Of a DNA stretch of 33,702 nucleotides, positions 32,921-33,702 are shown piece by piece (position 1 is the first letter of the stretch; each line of letters opens with the position of its first letter). The stretch is from Bryobacter sp. CoA8 C33 (GTDB taxonomy: Bacteria > Acidobacteriota > Terriglobia > Bryobacterales > Bryobacteraceae). Location: positions 1-33,702 of the forward strand of contig JAINDK010000005.1 in the NCBI GenBank assembly GCA_019931185.1, given 5' to 3'. The notes under the pieces were generated by a model that did no database searches, was not told where the DNA came from, and saw only the letters and a list, made by a program, of their open reading frames with translations. The translations under genes were made by a program, and so were the position numbers.

Positions 32921-33602
32921 AGGATTTTTTGGGGGTGGCGAGCAATACAAATGGCCATCATTGGCAAGATTGAAGAGGACAGAAATGAAAACGACACAAG
33001 TGTGCGCCGTCAGCAATTCAACTGTGGCGTTGGGTTCCCGATTCGGCGCTAAGGGAAAAGCTACGTTCGTGGCGTATCGGCAGATTTAGCTGGAGGGTTG
33101 GGACTTGGAGCCGTTGCGAAGGGTTGCCGATTGCATCCTCTTCCACCTCGAAGTGAAGGGTAGCGCCGCCTACCCTTGCATTATTTGGGAATGCGCCGAA
33201 GGCTTCGATATCGGCTGGTGCGGAGAACCGCCCGCCGAACTGATGGATAGGCCGATTACCGTGGCCGGAACGCCCCTCGGACTCCAACGTACCGACGGGC
33301 GTTTGAGGATGGTGTAGCAGCCCACCCCTGTGGCCGCTTCAAGCCGTTCTCGCGTCGAACACCATGCGGATCCGGGCGCGGGCGGACAAAAGGCGTTCGA
33401 TGCTTGATTATCGATCTGTAGTGCAAATCAAATTTTGCCGAATAGAAAGTAAGGAGGGATTGCCGCTTTGCGGTAGATCTCGAATACGCTTTCGGAGTAA
33501 GCTAGTGCCTCAGCAACAATCGATTCCTCAGCTTCGTACACCTCCGGTGAACCTTGAATCCCCGGCGCGTGTCAACGACTTTGAGACAGTCGGCAAAGAA
33601 GT
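32921..33602. other. Gene-poor, compositionally different stretch
   Basis: About 680 bp after the nuclease lack any recognisable gene. The + strand G excess seen from 26 to 32.9 kb fades and AT content rises. Short frames exist on both strands (33018-33287 minus, 33105-33317 plus, 33364-33609 plus), but none matches a family I know. The region borders a probable transposase tail, so it may be decayed mobile DNA. Confidence 0.5.
33105..33317 (+). CDS. Possible small protein of unknown function
   Basis: This 70-residue frame from TTG 33105 is preceded by GGAGGG at about 7 bases. It contains tryptophans and cysteines in CIIWECAEGFDIGWCGEPP, and its codon use looks partly natural. I recognise no family. 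A minus-strand frame covers the same bases, so coding is unproven; it could be a remnant of a longer gene. Confidence 0.25.
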   Translation: MEPLRRVADCILFHLEVKGSAAYPCIIWECAEGFDIGWCGEPPAELMDRPITVAGTPLGLQRTDGRLRMV

Positions 33603-33702
33603 TTACTGAGTATTGTTGTCTGGTTTCGCCACGGGTTTGTTGATCCAGACGGCGATTGGCGCTTGGGGATGAACTGGCGGCTTTTTCACAAAGCGTTCCG
33701 GA
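33603..33702 (-). CDS. C-terminus of a transposase, probably IS3-family OrfB (5' truncated by window edge)
   Basis: Reading leftward from the window end, an open frame gives about 32 residues ending at TAA (33603-33605). It contains PERFVKKPPVHPQAP then IAVWINKPVAKP. HPERFV...P...VWINxP is a pattern I associate with the C-terminal tail of IS3-group transposases after the DDE core. The catalytic domain lies beyond the window. No terminal inverted repeat is obvious just past the stop, so the element may be degraded. The call is tentative because only the tail is seen. Confidence 0.5.
   Translation of the reverse strand, partial: PERFVKKPPVHPQAPIAVWINKPVAKPDNNTQ

Noticed and set aside
1-33702. 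tRNA, rRNA or CRISPR arrays
   Set aside because: None found by eye. The few non-coding gaps are too short or show no cloverleaf or regular repeat pattern.

Overview
The window is a compact, GC-rich bacterial chromosome segment of about 34 kb. It is built around a nearly complete division and cell-wall (dcw) cluster on the + strand: mraZ, rsmH, ftsL, ftsI, murE, murF, mraY, murD, ftsW, murG, murC, ftsQ, ftsA and ftsZ. The murE carries the DNPR motif of meso-diaminopimelate ligases. Several features suggest an Acidobacteriota member, perhaps of the Solibacter/Bryobacter type: Tat-signal sugar isomerase and Gfo/Idh oxidoreductases, an M56 peptidase fused to a TonB C-terminus beside a BlaI repressor, a conserved STGPKSPAGK...NALRHGL protein, and the strongly strand-biased base use. 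That assignment is inference from gene content; there is no rRNA or other direct marker.

Layout. 1-208: tail of a receiver domain. 288-3955: tightly packed deoC, a GAF-GAF-SpoIIE phosphatase and lysA. 3932-6676: a divergent pair of Tat-targeted sugar enzymes separated by 16 bp, then a small exported protein that contains a terminator-like hairpin. 6665-8698: a minus-strand blaI-M56/TonB operon with two operator dyads over its promoter. 8702-9930: minus-strand ppa and an SDR. 10051-26235: the dcw cluster, with a promoter and candidate MraZ boxes at its head and a strong Rho-independent terminator between ftsL and ftsI. 26232-28579: divergent aldo/keto reductase and M28 peptidase. 28539-30817: divergent uvrC and a TPR protein. 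30768-32189: a three-gene minus-strand operon coding for an STGP-motif protein, a truncated HU/IHF-like protein, and a TIR-domain protein with its own HU-like N-terminus. 32432-32920: secreted nuclease. 32921-33702: a sparse, compositionally different stretch ending in what looks like the C-terminus of an IS transposase.

Most dcw genes overlap by 1-22 nt or abut, so translation is probably coupled. Their products make the lipid II precursor (MurC-G, MraY) and the septal machine (FtsL, FtsQ, FtsI, FtsW, FtsA, FtsZ). murB and ddl are not in this cluster.

Two signals stand out. The first is the HU-like plus HU-TIR operon, a candidate undescribed immune or signalling module. The second is a reversal of strand composition: the + strand is strongly C-rich up to about 23.6 kb and strongly G-rich after about 26 kb whatever the gene direction, with ftsA/ftsZ at the changeover. 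This is the skew sign expected at a replication origin or at an inversion boundary.
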